Of a DNA stretch of 64,000 nt, positions 43,452 to 51,525 are shown piece by piece; within the stretch, counting starts at the first letter, position 1; each line of letters starts with the position of its first letter. The DNA is from Halobacteriovoraceae bacterium. Its GTDB lineage: Bacteria; Bdellovibrionota; Bacteriovoracia; Bacteriovoracales; Bacteriovoracaceae. A model generated the notes under the pieces. It ran no database searches, was not told the origin of the DNA, and was given only the letters and a program-made list of their open reading frames with translations. The stretch covers positions 1 through 64,000 of the forward strand of contig PBFR01000021.1 in assembly GCA_002718735.1 (NCBI GenBank), written 5' to 3'. A program made the position numbers and the translations under genes.

Positions 43452-43919
43452 TTATTTATCTATATTATAGTTATTTTCATCGCCCTTGAGCTCGTTTACA
43501 AATTCATCAACATCTTGAAACTTTCTATAAACGGATGCAAACCTGACGTATGCAACAGGGTCAAGGTTTCTAAGATACTTCATTACTAAGTTGCCAATTT
43601 CTTTGGTGGTCACTTCTTTATCGGAGATTTCAAGAATATTCTTTTCCAAGTTCTCAACAACACGCTCAATCTGGTCGGTTGATATTGGCCGTTTTTGGCA
43701 GGCCTTGTCTAGACTCGAGCGCATTTTGTCTCTTCTGTAAGACTCACGCCTTCCATCCATCTTTGCTACGGCAGGCATCTGAATTTCTATTGTTTCGTAA
43801 GTTGTGAACCTTCTTGCGCATCCCTCGCACTTTCTTCTTCTACGAACAGAAAAACCTTCTTTTAAAAGCCTGGAATCAACGACTTTCGTTTCATTTTTTT
43901 CACAGAAGGGACACTTCAT
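43452..43919 (-). CDS. nrdR: Ribonucleotide reductase repressor NrdR
   Basis: A 155-residue repressor with an N-terminal zinc ribbon (MKCPFCEKNETKVVDSR and CEGCARRFTTYE) and an ATP-cone domain (RRESYRRDKMRSSLDKAC). It senses dATP/ATP and blocks nrd genes. It lies in the order glyA, nrdR, nusB, as in many proteobacteria. GAGG precedes the ATG at 43919. I do not see an NrdR box in the region upstream. Confidence 0.95.
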   Translation of the reverse strand: MKCPFCEKNETKVVDSRLLKEGFSVRRRRKCEGCARRFTTYETIEIQMPAVAKMDGRRESYRRDKMRSSLDKACQKRPISTDQIERVVENLEKNILEISDKEVTTKEIGNLVMKYLRNLDPVAYVRFASVYRKFQDVDEFVNELKGDENNYNIDK

Positions 43920-44039
43920 CTAAACCTCTTATTTGATGGTAGGCAAAATAGCTTCTCCCTTTGGAAATGGCAAGAAACATTGAGTATTCGAAGCCTTTGC
44001 TACGCGTTACTTTGTAAGGTTTTTCTGGTGTATGTTTGC

Positions 44040-44069
44040 TTGACTGGAATATTTTACAAGTGCTAATTT
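44040..44069 (+). promoter_or_regulatory. Strong predicted promoter for the small membrane peptide
   Basis: TTGACT (44040-44045), an 18-bp spacer and an extended -10 TGCTAATTT (44061-44069) are the best sigma70-type promoter I can see in the window. Transcription should begin near 44076, leaving a 29-base leader with AGAGG before the ATG at 44105. Confidence 0.6.
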
Positions 44070-44104
44070 GAAGCCACACACATACACAAAAAACGAGAGG
44101 CTTT

Positions 44105-44182
44105 ATGTATCTCATTAAGCATTTTATTATAGTAATCGCCATGTTGTTGATTGCTGGGCAAGCGTTTACGTTTACTTTTTAA
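44105..44182 (+). CDS. 25-residue hydrophobic peptide
   Basis: The frame encodes a 25-residue peptide, starting MYLIKHFIIVIAMLLIAG and ending QAFTFTF. The first half is one potential transmembrane or signal segment. AGAGG stands five bases before the ATG, and a strong promoter lies upstream. The stop is two bases before the next ATG, so it could be a coupled leader for the cysteine-rich protein. It is too short for routine gene finders. No relative is known to me. Confidence 0.5.
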   Translation: MYLIKHFIIVIAMLLIAGQAFTFTF

Positions 44183-44184
44183 GA

Positions 44185-44529
44185 ATGAAGTTTCTGTTTT
44201 TAGGATTTATTCTAACTGAAATTTGTATGGCCTCACAGGTTAGGACCTTGTTTTATAATGAGGGCAAATTTAGGTTGAAATGCCAAATCAGTGATAAGTC
44301 CAATCGATGCTCAAGAGAGATGTTTGAAAAGGCTGCCCAAGATCTTTGTAAATCAAAAGACCTAAATTTTAAGAATTTAGGCCCAATTGTCTGTATCGAC
44401 GATCTGGACACTTCAAAAGAGTTCTGCAAGTTTGCCAATGGTGAGTGCGAGAAAAAGACTAATTCCGCTGAACAGACTTCAGAGGACTCATCTAGTTCCC
44501 CTGACAAGACCCCTGAGAAAACTCAGTAA
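44185..44529 (+). CDS. Secreted cysteine-rich small protein
   Basis: A 114-residue protein with a signal-like start (MKFLFLGFILTEICMASQ) and six cysteines in the mature part (LKCQ, NRCS, DLCK, IVCI, EFCK, GECE), suggesting three disulfides. The C-terminal 25 residues are a low-complexity, Ser/Thr/Lys/Glu-rich tail. The ATG is two bases after the upstream peptide's stop and lacks an independent strong Shine-Dalgarno. It overlaps the convergent Kazal lipoprotein gene by 38 bp. Function unknown; possibly an inhibitor or toxin-like small fold. Confidence 0.65.
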   Translation: MKFLFLGFILTEICMASQVRTLFYNEGKFRLKCQISDKSNRCSREMFEKAAQDLCKSKDLNFKNLGPIVCIDDLDTSKEFCKFANGECEKKTNSAEQTSEDSSSSPDKTPEKTQ

Positions 44530-44731
44530 CACCATCACAGCCTGCTTGGCATGGATTGGGATAGGTAACACCATTTGATCCACACACAGGATTAAACTCC
44601 TTCGTGCAGATGCATCTGTCGTTCTCTTCAACAATAGAATTTGTTGGTGCTTCTTGAGCACTTGAAGTTTTGGTCTCATTTTCATTGCATGAGAGCATCA
44701 TTAAAAACGCAAATAGAGCTAGTACCTTCAT
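44492..44731 (-). CDS. Lipoprotein with Kazal-type protease inhibitor domain
   Basis: A 79-residue protein: signal peptide and lipobox ending MLSC at residue 15, then a short linker and a Kazal domain with six cysteines. The pattern RCICTKEFNPVCGSNGVTY and NPCQAGC...GSC matches the Kazal signature (C...PVCGSNGxTYxNxC...C...C). Kazal domains block serine proteases. A surface-anchored inhibitor could protect the cell from its own secreted serine protease or from prey enzymes. The ATG at 44731 is seven bases after the glyA stop, with AAGGA, so it is in the glyA operon. Confidence 0.88.
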   Translation of the reverse strand: MKVLALFAFLMMLSCNENETKTSSAQEAPTNSIVEENDRCICTKEFNPVCGSNGVTYPNPCQAGCDGVTEFSQGSCQGN

Positions 44732-44738
44732 ATATTCC

Positions 44739-45968
44739 TTATTGATAAACTGGATACTCTTTGCAAAGAGCTATTATTTCTTCTTTAACTTGAGCGTGAA
44801 GACTCTCATCTTCTGGATTTTTCAAAGTTTTTACCATCCAAGTTGCAAGAAGCTTCATATGCTCTTCTTTGAATCCCCTTGTTGTAAGAGCAGGAGTTCC
44901 GAGTCTAATCCCTGAGGTAACAAACGGAGATCTCTTGTCACCAGGAATCATGTTTTTATTAGTTGTAATGTGAACTTTCTCAAGAAGAGCTTCAGCGTCT
45001 TTGCCGCTCATATTCACACTATCTGTTTTAAGCATCACTAGGTGGTTGTCAGTTCCGCCAGAAACAATCTCAATCCCTTGATTCTCAAGTTCAGCTGCAA
45101 GAGCTTGGGCGTTTTTGACAACCTGAGTTTGATAATCTTTAAAGTCTGGGTGAAGAGCTTCGTGAAAAGCAACAGCTTTTGCCGCAATTACATGCTCAAG
45201 AGGGCCACCTTGAATTCCCGGAAAAATGTTTGAGTTAATCTTTTTTCCCCACTCTTCAGTTGCCAATATTATACCACCACGAGGCCCTCTAAGAGTCTTG
45301 TGAGTAGTGGATGTCACAAAGTCTGCAAGCCCCACTGGACTTGGGTGAAGGCCTGCAGCAACGAGTCCCGCAATATGTGCCATATCCACCATGAAAAGAG
45401 CGCCAACTCTGTCGGCAATCTCTTTCATTCTTTTAAAATCAATTGTTCTAGAATATGCACTTGCTCCACCAACGATTAGCTTTGGTTTGTGCTCTTTTGC
45501 AAGCTCTTCCATTTTGTCATAGTCAATGAGCTCAGTCTCATGATTTAGCCCATAGCTTACAAAGTTGAATAACTTTCCAGAGAAGTTAACAGGGGAGCCG
45601 TGAGTAAGGTGTCCACCTTCACTTAAATCCATCCCAAGAACAGTGTCACCTGGCTTTAATACTGCGAAATACACGGCCATATTTGCTTGCGAGCCTGAGT
45701 GAGGCTGAACGTTGGCGTATTCCGCTCCAAACAGTTTTTTAAGTCTTTCAATCGCAAGAGCTTCAGATTGATCCACAAATTCACATCCGCCGTAATATCT
45801 CTTTCCAGGATATCCTTCAGCGTACTTATTAGTTAGACAAGAACCTTGAGCTTCCATAACAGCTTGAGAGCAGTAGTTTTCTGAAGCAATAAGTTCAAGG
45901 CCATCTTCTTGGCGTTGTTGTTCTTTATTAATAATTTCTTGGATCTGTGGATCAATATCTTTAAGCAT
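44739..45968 (-). CDS. glyA: Serine hydroxymethyltransferase
   Basis: A 409-residue PLP enzyme interconverting serine and glycine with tetrahydrofolate, feeding one-carbon metabolism. Landmarks are [18 protein letters not shown], the [17 protein letters not shown] block, the [17 protein letters not shown] segment, the [17 protein letters not shown] region and [15 protein letters not shown] with the PLP lysine (THKT). I use ATG 45968, five bases after GAGG, not the upstream GTG. It begins an operon continuing into the Kazal lipoprotein gene. Confidence 0.97.
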   Translation of the reverse strand: MLKDIDPQIQEIINKEQQRQEDGLELIASENYCSQAVMEAQGSCLTNKYAEGYPGKRYYGGCEFVDQSEALAIERLKKLFGAEYANVQPHSGSQANMAVYFAVLKPGDTVLGMDLSEGGHLTHGSPVNFSGKLFNFVSYGLNHETELIDYDKMEELAKEHKPKLIVGGASAYSRTIDFKRMKEIADRVGALFMVDMAHIAGLVAAGLHPSPVGLADFVTSTTHKTLRGPRGGIILATEEWGKKINSNIFPGIQGGPLEHVIAAKAVAFHEALHPDFKDYQTQVVKNAQALAAELENQGIEIVSGGTDNHLVMLKTDSVNMSGKDAEALLEKVHITTNKNMIPGDKRSPFVTSGIRLGTPALTTRGFKEEHMKLLATWMVKTLKNPEDESLHAQVKEEIIALCKEYPVYQ

Positions 45969-46149
45969 ATGCACCTCTTATTAGCTTTTTGTAGTATGCT
46001 AATGAATTTTGCATGCTTTTCATAGAGCTACATCTGATTATTGGTTGCTAAAACCTTTAAACACATTGAAACCACCTGAAATGGCAATGGCCTATGTTAA
46101 AAGATAAAAGGTACTTAGATTTATAGGGAAGGACTGAGCTTGTTAAAGC

Positions 46150-46171
46150 ATGCCCTTCAAGAGAAGGGCAT
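46150..46171 (-). terminator. Hairpin downstream of fabF
   Basis: On the minus strand ATGCCCTTC, a 4-base loop and GAAGGGCAT form a perfect 9-bp stem directly after the fabF stop. The sequence after it is GCTTTAACA, so the U-run is short. It is probably the end of the fab operon. Confidence 0.6.
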
Positions 46172-46176
46172 TGTAA

Positions 46177-47418
46177 TTATGCTTCGTATTTTTTGAATAG
46201 AGTGGTGGAGTTGGTTCCGCCAAAGCCAAATGAGTTGTTAAGAGCGAATTGGATGTCTCTCTTTTTTGCTTCATTTGGAACATAGTTTAGATCGCAGTTC
46301 TCGTCTTGGTTTTCAAGGTTAATCGTAGGAGCAAGAACTCCATCAACTAAACTCTTAACACATACTACAGACTCTAATCCACCTGCAGCTCCAAGAAGGT
46401 GCCCAGTCATAGACTTTGTTGAACTAACATCAATGTTTTTAGCGTGATCGCCAAATACACTTTTTATAGCCTTGGTCTCAGCAACGTCTCCTACAGGAGT
46501 GCTTGTTCCGTGAGCGTTGATGTAGTCTATTTCTTCTTTTTTAACTCCGGCCATATCAAGAGCTTGCTGCATGCAAGGAATAGTTCCTTCACCCTCTGGA
46601 TGAGGAGCTGTGATATGGTAAGCGTCAGCAGTCGCTCCAAAACCCACAACTTCGGCTAGGATCTTGGCGCCTCTTGCTTTTGCTTTTTCAAGGTTTTCAA
46701 GAATTAGAATCCCTGCACCTTCTCCCATAACAAATCCATCTCTGTCTTTATCAAAAGGTCTGGATGCTTTTGTAGGGTCATCATTTCTTTTGCTTAACGC
46801 TTTCATATTGTTAAAGCCAGCAAACGGAAGTCCTGTAAGAACGGCCTCAGATCCACCGACAACCATGGCATCATGACGTCCAAGCATAATCTCTGTGGCA
46901 CCAGCTCCAAGAGCGTGGGCTGCAGACGCACATGCGCTTGATACAGTATAATTAACACCCTTGAAATTATACTTCATACTAATTTTACCAGTTGCCATGT
47001 TTGGAATGAACGAAGGAATGAAAAAAGGAGATACCCTTCTTGGACCCCTGTTCCAGTAAGTTTGTGTTGTTGACTCCATAAAAGGAAAGCCGCCAAGGCC
47101 CGTGCCTAAAATAGCTCCAATTCTTAATGGGTCAAATTTTTCTTCAAGAAGTCCAGACTGCTTAAGAGCTTCATCAGTACAGTGAAGTCCAAAGTGGATA
47201 AAGCGATCATATCTTGATTGCTCTTTTGCCTCTAAAAGATCTTCTGAGATTTCAAAGTTTTTGACTTGGCCTGCAATGCGAATAGGCCACATATTTTCAT
47301 CAACATTTTCAAGTGTTGAGATACCGCTCTTTCCAGCGATTAGATTGGACCAAACCTCTTCAAGGTTGTTCCCTGCGCCACACATAGCGCTTATTCCTGT
47401 CACAGCTACACGATTCAT
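46177..47418 (-). CDS. fabF: 3-oxoacyl-ACP synthase II
   Basis: A 413-residue condensing enzyme adding malonyl-ACP to acyl-ACP in fatty acid elongation. The active-site cysteine is in TVSSACASAAHALG, with histidines in NAHGTSTPVGD and STKSMTGHLLGAAG; the last block contains GFGGTN. It is the last gene of the fab cluster. AAGGAGC precedes ATG 47418. An intrinsic terminator lies between it and acpP, so expression depends on read-through or a promoter in the short gap. FabB-like function is possible too. Confidence 0.96.
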   Translation of the reverse strand: MNRVAVTGISAMCGAGNNLEEVWSNLIAGKSGISTLENVDENMWPIRIAGQVKNFEISEDLLEAKEQSRYDRFIHFGLHCTDEALKQSGLLEEKFDPLRIGAILGTGLGGFPFMESTTQTYWNRGPRRVSPFFIPSFIPNMATGKISMKYNFKGVNYTVSSACASAAHALGAGATEIMLGRHDAMVVGGSEAVLTGLPFAGFNNMKALSKRNDDPTKASRPFDKDRDGFVMGEGAGILILENLEKAKARGAKILAEVVGFGATADAYHITAPHPEGEGTIPCMQQALDMAGVKKEEIDYINAHGTSTPVGDVAETKAIKSVFGDHAKNIDVSSTKSMTGHLLGAAGGLESVVCVKSLVDGVLAPTINLENQDENCDLNYVPNEAKKRDIQFALNNSFGFGGTNSTTLFKKYEA

Positions 47419-47464
47419 AATTGCTCCTTGCCGTAAGACGAAGATTTATAATGAAGCCGCTTAT

Positions 47465-47491
47465 AAAAAAAAGGCCTCCGATAAGGAGGCC
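47465..47491 (-). terminator. Intrinsic terminator between acpP and fabF
   Basis: On the minus strand GGCCTCC (47491-47485), a 5-base loop and GGAGGCC (47479-47473) form a perfect 7-bp GC-rich stem followed by eight T (47472-47465). It follows the acpP stop by only nine bases and lies 46 bases before the fabF start. Confidence 0.9.
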
Positions 47492-47500
47492 GTCGGATTT

Positions 47501-47734
47501 TTAGTTTGCGTTGCTTTTCAAGAAGTTTGTTACGTCGTTGATCGTCTTCAACTCTTCCGTCTTGTCTTCCGGAATTTCTACGCCAAATTCTTCTTCCATC
47601 TTCATCATCATTTCAACCATATCTAGAGAGTCTAGGTTTAGGTCGTCAACGAAGTTAGTTTCACCTTTAATATTGCCAGCTTCTACTTTTGTTGCGTCAC
47701 TTACAATTTTGATAACTTTTTCTTGCATTTCCAT
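47501..47734 (-). CDS. acpP: Acyl carrier protein
   Basis: A 77-residue acidic four-helix protein that carries growing acyl chains on phosphopantetheine attached to the serine of DSLDMVEMMMKMEEEFG. The ATG at 47734 is five bases after GGAGG; the upstream in-frame extension is not needed. It lies between fabG and fabF as usual. A strong terminator follows, consistent with the need for abundant ACP relative to the enzymes. Confidence 0.97.
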   Translation of the reverse strand: MEMQEKVIKIVSDATKVEAGNIKGETNFVDDLNLDSLDMVEMMMKMEEEFGVEIPEDKTEELKTINDVTNFLKSNAN

Positions 47735-47765
47735 TATATCCTCCAAAAATTTATCGTTATTCTAA

Positions 47766-48527
47766 TTAAATATATAGACCACCGTCAACCTTAATAACCT
47801 CTCCTGTAATATATCTTGAGGCCTGGCTCAAAAGAAAAAGAGTAAGGTTTGAAACATCCTCAGAAGAGCCAAAATCTCCCATTGGGATTGACTTTTGGTA
47901 CTCCTCACGCGCCTTGTCTGAAAGCTCGTCAGTCATCTGTGTCGCAATAAAACCAGGACACACTGCGTTGCAACGAATATTTCTAGAAGCTAGTTCCTTT
48001 GCAAATGACTTAGTGTACCCAATTAGGCCAGCTTTTGAGGCTGCATAAACAGATTGTGACACGTTACCCATAAGTCCAACGATACTGCTCATGTTAACCA
48101 CAGAAACATCTTTTGCTCTAAGGAAGTTTCTGCTCAAATGATTTGTAAGCATCATTGTAGCTTTAAGATTAACTCCCAGAATGGAGTCTATATCTTCAGA
48201 CTTAACTCTCATTACAAGTTGGTCTTTTGAGATTCCAGCATTATTAACTAGCCCTGAGATGTTTCCATTTTCTTTGATGAAGGCGTCAATTGATTCCTTC
48301 ATTTTATCATAATCAGTGATGTCAAAGTTTAGAGCACTTACTTTACTTGCTCCACATGCCTCAAGCTCTTCTTTAAGAGCAGCTGCTTTTGTTTCATCAC
48401 CTCTATAGTTAAAAACTACATGAGCTTTTTGAGCGGCCAGTGCCTTGGCAATTGAGTTTCCAATCCCTCTAGAAGCCCCTGTCACTAAAACAATTTTGTT
48501 CTCTAGGTCCGAATAAATAGGTGTCAT
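47766..48527 (-). CDS. fabG: 3-oxoacyl-ACP reductase
   Basis: A 253-residue short-chain dehydrogenase reducing 3-oxoacyl-ACP with NADPH. It has the cofactor loop VTGASRGIGNSIA, NNAGISKDQLVMR, the catalytic Ser in NMSSIVG, and YAASKAG with Tyr-Lys. The start at 48527 overlaps the fabD stop by 4 bp, so the genes are translationally coupled. Confidence 0.97.
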   Translation of the reverse strand: MTPIYSDLENKIVLVTGASRGIGNSIAKALAAQKAHVVFNYRGDETKAAALKEELEACGASKVSALNFDITDYDKMKESIDAFIKENGNISGLVNNAGISKDQLVMRVKSEDIDSILGVNLKATMMLTNHLSRNFLRAKDVSVVNMSSIVGLMGNVSQSVYAASKAGLIGYTKSFAKELASRNIRCNAVCPGFIATQMTDELSDKAREEYQKSIPMGDFGSSEDVSNLTLFLLSQASRYITGEVIKVDGGLYI

Positions 48528-49474
48528 GCTAAAAACTCCTTCAATCCTTCAAATCCAGCTTCAGAATCAAGCGTGTAAGTTTTGAAGTTCTTATTTATCT
48601 TTTTATTTAATCCTGTCAAAACCTTGCCTGGACCGACTTCAATAAATACCGTGTCTTCAGGAAGTTTCTCAATACTTTGTGACCACAATACTGATCCGCA
48701 TACTTGTTTAACCAAATTGTCCTTAATAAGTTTACCGTCAGTACCTTTGGAGTACTCTTTGGCATCAATGTTTGCCACATATGGAATTTCATTTGACTTA
48801 AACTCAATAGATTCTAGGTGAGCTGAAAGCTTTTCCTCGGCAGGCTTCATTAGTGAACTGTGAAATGGAGCGGAGACCTTTAAAGGAATTGCCATCTGCT
48901 TTCCTTCATAATTCTCCTTAAGCCATGCAACTGCTTTGTCACAAGCTTCAGAATGACCTGAAATAACAGTTTGTCCTGGCTCGTTAAAGTTTGCAGGCAT
49001 CACCTTTTCTGAATCTGTGGATACCGCTTCACAAGCTTTTTGAACTTCTTCTTTTGGAACTCTTAAGATCGCATACATTTTGCCATCACCTGGAGCAACG
49101 GCCTCTTGCATGTACTTGCCTCTAAGTTGAACTGCTTTAACAGCGTCTTTGAAATCAATTGCACCAGTTGCGGCCAGCGCCGCATATTCACCAACTGAGT
49201 GACCAAGCACTCTTTCAACTTCAATCCCTTCTTTATCCAAAAAGGTTTTAAGACCCTTAAATAAAGCGTATGAGTGAGTAACAATACTTGGCTGAGTGAA
49301 CTCTGTAAGTTTAAGCTTGTCCTCAGGGCCTTCAAACATTAAGCCTGTAATTGAAAAATCAAATGCGGAATCTGCATTTTCAAAAACTTCTTTGCACTCA
49401 GGAAGCTCGGTTAAGTTCTTGCCCATTCCTACGTACTGGGAGCCTTGACCTGGAAAAATAAGAGTTACTTTCAT
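48524..49474 (-). CDS. fabD: Malonyl-CoA:ACP transacylase
   Basis: A 316-residue enzyme loading malonyl groups on ACP. FPGQGSQYVGMG at 8-19, the nucleophile motif GHSVGEYAAL, and VSAPFHSSLM with the catalytic His are present. It starts nine bases after the fabH stop in the same operon and overlaps fabG. Confidence 0.97.
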   Translation of the reverse strand: MKVTLIFPGQGSQYVGMGKNLTELPECKEVFENADSAFDFSITGLMFEGPEDKLKLTEFTQPSIVTHSYALFKGLKTFLDKEGIEVERVLGHSVGEYAALAATGAIDFKDAVKAVQLRGKYMQEAVAPGDGKMYAILRVPKEEVQKACEAVSTDSEKVMPANFNEPGQTVISGHSEACDKAVAWLKENYEGKQMAIPLKVSAPFHSSLMKPAEEKLSAHLESIEFKSNEIPYVANIDAKEYSKGTDGKLIKDNLVKQVCGSVLWSQSIEKLPEDTVFIEVGPGKVLTGLNKKINKNFKTYTLDSEAGFEGLKEFLA

Positions 49475-49483
49475 ACGTTTCTC

Positions 49484-50485
49484 CTAAAATTGTAAAATTG
49501 CAGCACCGCTAGTTAGGCCAGCACCAAAGGCCGCAAGCATAACTTTTTGACCTCTTTTGATTCTTCCATCCATTACAGCTTCATGCATTGCTGTAGGAAT
49601 TGTTGCTGAAGATGTGTTGGCATATTTTTGAACGTTAGTGATTACTCTCTCACTTGGAAAATCCAAAAGTTTTCCAACTGTCTCAATAATTCTTAAGTTT
49701 GCTTGGTGAGGAATAAACCAATCAATATCGTCATTTGTAAGCCCATTTCTCTTTAGGAGAGTAGAGCAGTGGCTGGCCATGGTTTTAACAGCATTTTTAA
49801 ATACTACTTGCCCGTCCATAGTGATGTATTGCTCTTTATTATTTAGAATTTCATGAGTAATAGGTGACATTGCCGCACCATTTGGCATAGCAAGTGCCAT
49901 TCTCTTTGAAGAGTCACTTCCAAGGATGCTGTCTAAAATAAATGATTCACTATCTTCATCCTGAGCCTCAAGAGCTGTTACGCCAGAGCCGTCTCCAAAA
50001 AGAACACAAGTGCTTCTGTCTTCCCAGTTGTTAAAACCAGATGCCATCTCAGTTCCTACAAGAAGAATCTTCTTATAAACACCTGTTTGAATTAGAGAGT
50101 TTGCCATTTGAAGGCCATATAGCCAGCCTGTACAGGCCGCATTTACATCAAGGCATGCACAGTTATTTGTAATCCCAAGAGCTGCTTGAAGCATACTTGC
50201 GGTGTTTGGTAGCATCATGTCCGGGATAGTTGTTGCAAAAAGAATGCACTCAACCTCATCAACTTCCCAACCAGCATTTTTAATCGCTTCTCTTGCAGCT
50301 CTCTCGGCCATGCCACTTGGGTGCTCGCCCTTGGCCAAATCCGAAATTCTTCTTTCTTTAATTCCTGTTCTTTGAGTGATCCACTCATCAGAAGTGTCAA
50401 CTGTCTTTGAGAGTTCGTCGTTAGTGAGTACTTTTTCGGGATGGTATTTTCCAGTTCCCTGGATTTTTGTCTTATAAAGCTTCAT
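49484..50485 (-). CDS. fabH: 3-oxoacyl-ACP synthase III
   Basis: A 333-residue enzyme starting fatty acid synthesis from acetyl-CoA and malonyl-ACP. The active cysteine is in NAACTGWLYGLQ, with His and Asn in FIPHQANLRI and YANTSSATIP. AAGGATTC precedes ATG 50485. A strong terminator ends only 24 bases upstream of the ATG, leaving little space for a separate promoter. plsX, which often lies between rpmF and fabH, is absent here. Confidence 0.97.
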   Translation of the reverse strand: MKLYKTKIQGTGKYHPEKVLTNDELSKTVDTSDEWITQRTGIKERRISDLAKGEHPSGMAERAAREAIKNAGWEVDEVECILFATTIPDMMLPNTASMLQAALGITNNCACLDVNAACTGWLYGLQMANSLIQTGVYKKILLVGTEMASGFNNWEDRSTCVLFGDGSGVTALEAQDEDSESFILDSILGSDSSKRMALAMPNGAAMSPITHEILNNKEQYITMDGQVVFKNAVKTMASHCSTLLKRNGLTNDDIDWFIPHQANLRIIETVGKLLDFPSERVITNVQKYANTSSATIPTAMHEAVMDGRIKRGQKVMLAAFGAGLTSGAAILQF

Positions 50486-50508
50486 GGTGAATCCTTGGCG
50501 TTGTTTCC

Positions 50509-50546
50509 AAAAAAAATGCCATCAACTAATAAGATTAATTGATGGC
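50509..50546 (-). terminator. Intrinsic terminator between rpmF and fabH
   Basis: On the minus strand GCCATCAATTAAT and ATTAGTTGATGGC (50546-50534 and 50530-50518) form a 13-bp stem with one mismatch and a 3-base loop, followed by A and eight T (50516-50509). It is a near-ideal rho-independent terminator for the L32 gene. Confidence 0.9.
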
Positions 50547-50604
50547 GCAAAATTTATTTTTGAATTTAACCAAAGGACGTTTTTAACGTCAAACGAAAAT
50601 CTAA

Positions 50605-50817
50605 TTACTCAGCAGTTTCTTCTTCGTCTGCTTTTACTTTGATTTCGAATACTTGCTTACCTTTGTATGTTCCACAACTAGGGCATGCGTGATTCGGCAT
50701 AGTTAGGTCACCACAGTTAGGACAAGACATTGGATGCTTTCTGTACTCTTTATGATGTTGACCGGCTCTTCTAAGGCCTTTTCTTGATACTGATGTTTTC
50801 TTCTTAGGAACTGCCAC
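50605..50817 (-). CDS. rpmF: 50S ribosomal protein L32
   Basis: A 70-residue protein beginning (M)AVPKKKTSVSRKG from a GTG at 50817, five bases after GGAGG. It carries the zinc-ribbon form CPNCG and CPSCG, so it is the Zn-dependent (C+) variant. It follows the yceD gene, as in many bacteria. The terminator at 50509 separates it from fabH. Confidence 0.97.
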   Translation of the reverse strand: MAVPKKKTSVSRKGLRRAGQHHKEYRKHPMSCPNCGDLTMPNHACPSCGTYKGKQVFEIKVKADEEETAE

Positions 50818-50912
50818 GATATCCTCCAAATATGTATTATATCTTTTTAATCAAAAATTTAAGACTAACTATGTAATATAAATACTGCCTAATGCCAATA
50901 GTTTTCTTAAAT

Positions 50913-51461
50913 TTATTGTTTAGTATTATTGCTGTCATCCGCATATTCCAACGGAGTGTCGTGGCATGCCACGGGATACTCGTTGATATTTAAGAAGATT
51001 ACCTCATGGACCATCTCCTTCATATCTGCGCGATTTAATTCGTAAAAATGCAAGTCGTACATTTCATTTTCGACAAATAGCTCTACAGTGTCCGCATATT
51101 CGTCTTCTTCAGCAAAGATGTTCTCAATGAAAACGGCCTTAAATTCAGCTTCTACTTGATCCTTCATCTCTTGAAGAGTTCTTACGCACTCAGTAACAAA
51201 TTCTGCTTCAACTTTACCGCTTGCCAGTAAAATCGGTCCAAAAGTAGGGTTGTTCTTTTTCTTAAGTTCAATTGTAAGGCTAATGTTGGTTTCACCCAAG
51301 TAATCTTCTGGATTTCTTGAAGTCGCTTTCTCATTAAGCTCCATCAACAGTTCACGAACCCACTCTTCAGACTGGTTTAAGTTGAAAGTGTAACTCCTAT
51401 CGGGAGCTAGTTGTGTTAAATTAACTTTTGCGTCTAAACTATTTTCTGTATGCTGATGCAT
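50913..51461 (-). CDS. yceD: YceD/DUF177 protein
   Basis: A 182-residue acidic protein of the DUF177 family, implicated in 23S rRNA accumulation and always found before rpmF. The family core ILLASGKVEAEFVTECVRTLQEM (Cys in TEC) and an acidic centre near EDEYADTVELF are seen. I use ATG 51461 after GAGGT. Its exact role is unproven. The shared intergenic space with aroK (about 60 bp) holds both promoters. Confidence 0.85.
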   Translation of the reverse strand: MHQHTENSLDAKVNLTQLAPDRSYTFNLNQSEEWVRELLMELNEKATSRNPEDYLGETNISLTIELKKKNNPTFGPILLASGKVEAEFVTECVRTLQEMKDQVEAEFKAVFIENIFAEEDEYADTVELFVENEMYDLHFYELNRADMKEMVHEVIFLNINEYPVACHDTPLEYADDSNNTKQ

Positions 51462-51525
51462 AGTTACCTCATTAAAAACTAATAGCGACTTATAACGCAA
51501 TGTGATTAAAGTGAAAAGGTTTGAA

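Noticed and set aside
43900..44142. 80-codon minus-strand frame upstream of nrdR
   Set aside because: It overlaps the nrdR start, would be antisense to the small peptide gene and its promoter, and has no protein-like features or Shine-Dalgarno.
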